From assembly GCF_021155765.1 (NCBI RefSeq), contig NC_060117.1, forward strand, positions 6,414,001 to 6,478,000: 64,000 bases of DNA, given 5' to 3'. The translations under genes and the position numbers were made by a program. This DNA comes from Diprion similis (Eukaryota; Arthropoda; Insecta; Hymenoptera; Diprionidae). Below, piece by piece: positions 61,401 through 64,000 of the stretch. The notes beneath the pieces were generated by a model. The model searched no databases. It was not told the DNA's origin and saw only the letters and a list, made by a program, of their open reading frames with translations. The number at the start of each line of letters is the position of its first letter. Within the stretch, counting starts at the first letter, position 1.

Positions 61401-62604
61401 TTGACTATTCTTTTTTTTTAATGTTGTACTGAAAATATTGTTCAAGATGACGAAAAAAAAATACCATGAAAATTTCAGATTTTAATATTGATATTTAGAG
61501 GTGCTTCGTCGCGATTTTCTACTTTCCATAAGAATAACATGGCAAAAATGGTTCTTGCTCCTTGCGATTTTTATAACTAGATAACGACGCGTCGAAAGAA
61601 AAAATTCATAAACACGTTTTTTTAGGAAATTGAACGTTCTACAAAAAAGTTTTCTTGTCATTTTACGATAAATCTACTCCTTCAAAAGTTATTTGAGGTC
61701 CTTTGTTGATGTTTGATCTCAAATAACTTTTGAAAGAATAGATTTATCGTAAAATGACAAGAAAACTTTTTTGTAGAACGTTCAATTTTCTACAAAAACG
61801 TGTTTATGAATTTACTGTAGGACGCGTCGTTATCTAGTTATAAAAATTGCAAGGAGCAAGAACCATTTTTGCCATGTTATTATTAAGGAAAGTAGAAAAT
61901 CGCGACGAGGCACCTCTAAATATCAATATTAAAATCTGAAATTTTGATGGTATTTTTTTTTCGTCATCTTGAACAATATTTTCAGTACAACATTAAAAAA
62001 AAAAAAAAAAATAGTAAATTTTTTTGATACAGTCTAATATATACTTGAACGAAACGTTTTTCCAAATTTGCATTCATAAATGATGTCAAGCAACTTACCC
62101 GAATAATGCGAATGCAATTAGACTATCTTGATTGAGGTGCTTCCCTCCGGATAATTTCTGTGATACATAATTACCCAAAGTTGCAATGCAGCAACTGAAA
62201 TGGAAAAGTACATACATACTATCTAATAATCTAAAACTCTTCAAGTAAACAAGTAATTCTGAGTTACGTAATACATCGTTGTCGGTACGACTCTTTTATC
62301 ATTTTACATGATTTACTGGATTTTTCAGTAAGGTCTTACAGTAAAAATATATGCGTTGATTATAATATGAAAATTTTTTTTAAATATCTGGTAAGAACAT
62401 CAAACAATTAACTTATACGAAAAATTTTCATTGACTTGATTGATTTATCACTTTCTTCTCGCAATATTGTATCATGAATATCAGAATATGACGAATCATT
62501 TTTTACCTCGTAAGAGCCTTCGTTTTCAGCGGAGTTGAATGAAGACTATAAAAATAAGCTCCAACCAGATCGTAAACAATGTCTACAGCTTTTGATACAG
62601 CCAT
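58087..62604 (-). CDS. PXMP2 / PMP22, Mpv17-family peroxisomal membrane protein
   Basis: A four-helix membrane protein of the Mpv17/PMP22 family; the vertebrate member forms pores in the peroxisomal membrane. Coding exons (minus strand): 62604-62507, 62194-62099, 59594-59447, 59366-59247, 58188-58087. Phases agree and total 564 bases, 187 aa plus stop, which is the usual family length. The start is MAVSKAVDIVYDLVGAYF. Family landmarks: TLGNYVSQKL in helix 1, FGGPAPHFFYQ in helix 2, a third helix around CFQVLSLYMLARFEGK, then LFQFINITFVPPMLRVLVVN and FFWSIYLANKRA, where the Q-F-I-N and W residues are conserved. The C terminus is lysine/arginine-rich. Two foldback elements sit in its introns (58382-59157 and 61383-62036). 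I favour PXMP2 over Mpv17 because of the QFIN-V-P-RVL block; paralogue assignment is less certain than family. Confidence 0.92.
58382..59157. mobile_element. TTAA-flanked foldback element with a 31-base poly-G end
   Basis: TTAA at 58378-58381 and 59158-59161. The left end is an uninterrupted G run, then TTCGGCGTAAAAAAAACACT; the right end is ACGCTGAAACCCTTACCCCC. The long inverted arms match those of the 48567 copy (CAAGCCGGTGGCAGAGCTTG). It lacks the extra right-end module of that copy. It fills most of PXMP2 intron 4. Confidence 0.88.
60928..60955. repeat. (CA)n microsatellite
   Basis: About 13 CA units with one interruption, in PXMP2 intron 2. Confidence 0.85.
61383..62036. mobile_element. 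Palindromic element with 7-of-8 matching target duplication
   Basis: The ends TAGACTGTATCAAAAAAA and TTTTTTGATACAGTCTA are exact partners. Arms share TTCAAGATGACGAAAAAAAA, TTATTTGAGGTC-like centre words and TAGAGGTGC. The flanks are GTATATAC (61375-61382) and ATATATAC (62037-62044). The arm words ATTGTTCAAGATGA and AGAGGTGC are shared with the element at 12427. It lies in PXMP2 intron 2, 62 bases from the exon 2 donor. Confidence 0.85.
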
Positions 62605-63601
62605 TGTCACGAATTACCGCCGTTCCTTAGGGTTGATCTTAATTGATTTTCACTGATCTCTTCTTGCGGTACAGTGTCTCTGACCTCTATCGTCTCTAGT
62701 CTCTAGTGTTGTTATCTCTCGTTTTTTTATTTGCTCAATTGTGTACATACTTGACGACAATTATGCTGATTTTCAACTTATCGGTATTTTTAACTCAACT
62801 AAAGACTATGATTGAATAAACATGACGACGTGTGTTATCAGTTTTTACCTAGAAACCAGTACATTGTAAGACGTCTCTGATTTCTAACCTACATTTCCGC
62901 GCGTAGATAAAAGATGCGATCCGAAATTAGATTCAGGTGCATAGATCAGTAATCTCTTATCTCTTTTGCGCTGCCGAGTTTGTGATTAGCTCTGTCTCTG
63001 TCCTAGGGAGTTTTCAAAGTTCATTCAAACTCTGCTACACATCAGCTTTTAAGCGTATGTATAGACGAGGGATTAGATTGATGAGAATCGTTGGCAATAC
63101 GTCGGTGACATTTAATTTAAATAGAAAACTGCGTTTTGACATTGACTAATATATTCAGTCAACAGCTAGCAACAGATTCGGACATCTGGGGATGAGCGCT
63201 TGCAGCAATCAGTCGGTAAAATCGTTTAACCAGATTCCAATTTCTTGTTGCTCTTCCTTAGTGGCATTTGCCGATCCACCTCCTTGTTGAGGTAAAATTT
63301 CATTTGCAATAAAAAGCAGCAGCAGTTTAATAAATTACTAGATGTTAACAACATGTGTCTAATAATTTGACGCAGTAGCAGCGTTACACATAAATTTGCT
63401 GTTCTGTTCGGATCATTGAACTCTATCGGATGAATGAACTTGAAGCATCAAATACCTGCGCTGGAAGTGCTAGTAACTTTTAGTGAATTGCTGCTGCTGC
63501 CCCTGAATCTTACCTTTAGTATTATTTCGTGATTGAAAAATCCAAGCCTGATTCAAGCACACTTCAACTTGTTTGCCTCCGTTGAAGCGCTCACGTCAAA
63601 A
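62605..63601. promoter_or_regulatory. Divergent promoter region of PXMP2 and THOC6
   Basis: The two genes point away from each other across about 1 kb. No TATA or other clear core element was found. A 40-codon open stretch on the minus strand (63209-63330) is noted separately. Confidence 0.35.
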
Positions 63602-64000
63602 ATGTTTGAACAACAATCGTGCGGCATGAAAGAGAAATCATTTTACAACACTGTTCAATGTCAAAGTTTTTCTTCCGATGGAAATTATTTATTAGCTGGG
63701 AATATATATGGCGATGTTTCTGTTTATGAGTAAGTACCACCGATTCATTTTTTAATTCAAGTATTCGATAATCCATGAACCTACTAGGTTAAGTCGTACG
63801 ATTTTACAGCATGTTTATAGTGATTGTTTTTTATCTTACAAACTTGATTGTACGAATACGGTTGCAGTTGATGATGAGAAACATCGTCAACTTTTAAAAT
63901 TGGAAAATTATTCATTAATAGGTTGTCTAAGGTACTGGGTCCCTATCATGGAGATGACTGTGATCCAAGAGGGCCGAATTATCAGTTCAATGCGTATACA
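63602..64000 (+). CDS. WD-repeat protein, probably THOC6, 5' part
   Basis: THOC6 is a WD40 subunit of the THO complex, which couples transcription to mRNA export. Exon 1 is 63602-63729, starting ATG (MFEQQSCGMKEKSFYNTV) and ending TAT GA|GTAAGT. Exon 2 starts at 63922 after TTAATAG, restores codon GAG, and runs off the window end. The read-through FSSDGNYLLAGNIYGDVSVY is a first WD-blade, as in THOC6 where the same place reads SPCGKFLAAGNNYG. The frame then continues ELSKVLGPYHGDD into the next strand. The conserved G-N-x-Y-G element and position near the N terminus favour THOC6, but only about 70 residues are visible. Another WD protein is possible. Confidence 0.7.

Overview
This is eukaryotic nuclear DNA, AT-rich, with split genes whose introns begin GT and end AG, many microsatellites and many foldback transposon remnants. 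Gene content, compact intron sizes and the short MTSR start of BTAF1 point to an arthropod, most likely an insect. A hymenopteran is my guess, but the sequence does not prove the order.

Layout. (1) 1-5.7 kb, minus strand: a probable small two-exon membrane-protein gene whose 3' end is not seen, with a TATA-like box at about 5.72 kb. (2) 5.7-16 kb: no gene recognised; a CpG-rich stretch, a ~295-bp tandem repeat, degenerate GAAATC-rich DNA and two large palindromic elements. (3) 28.36-16.19 kb, minus strand: a complete BTAF1/Mot1 gene, which I resolve into 14 coding exons giving an uninterrupted 1,926-residue frame. The start codon lies in an exon contributing only 11 coding bases. (4) ~30.2-54.5 kb, plus strand, head-to-head with BTAF1: the insect Srrm2/3/4 pro-orthologue (cwf21 domain, long RS region). 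It has two alternative 3' ends: a proximal one ending in a short RS tail and a distal one encoding the eMIC domain used for neural microexon splicing. A frame-preserving 21-nt candidate microexon lies between them, and a candidate poison exon lies upstream. (5) 62.60-58.09 kb, minus strand: a complete five-exon PXMP2/PMP22-family peroxisomal membrane protein of 187 aa. (6) 63.60 kb to the window end, plus strand: the first two coding exons of a WD-repeat protein best matched to THOC6.

Three of the four recognised genes concern gene expression: BTAF1 strips TBP from DNA, Srrm234 acts in the spliceosome, and THOC6 belongs to the THO/TREX mRNA-export complex. PXMP2 is a metabolic membrane protein.

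Mobile DNA. Two groups of short non-autonomous foldback elements stand out. One has TTAA flanks and ends made of very long G/C homopolymers; its four copies all lie in introns of the three central genes. The other consists of near-palindromes, most starting TAG, with 8-bp target duplications that are exact at 39.2 and 42.0 kb. I saw no virus, CRISPR array, rRNA or convincing tRNA.
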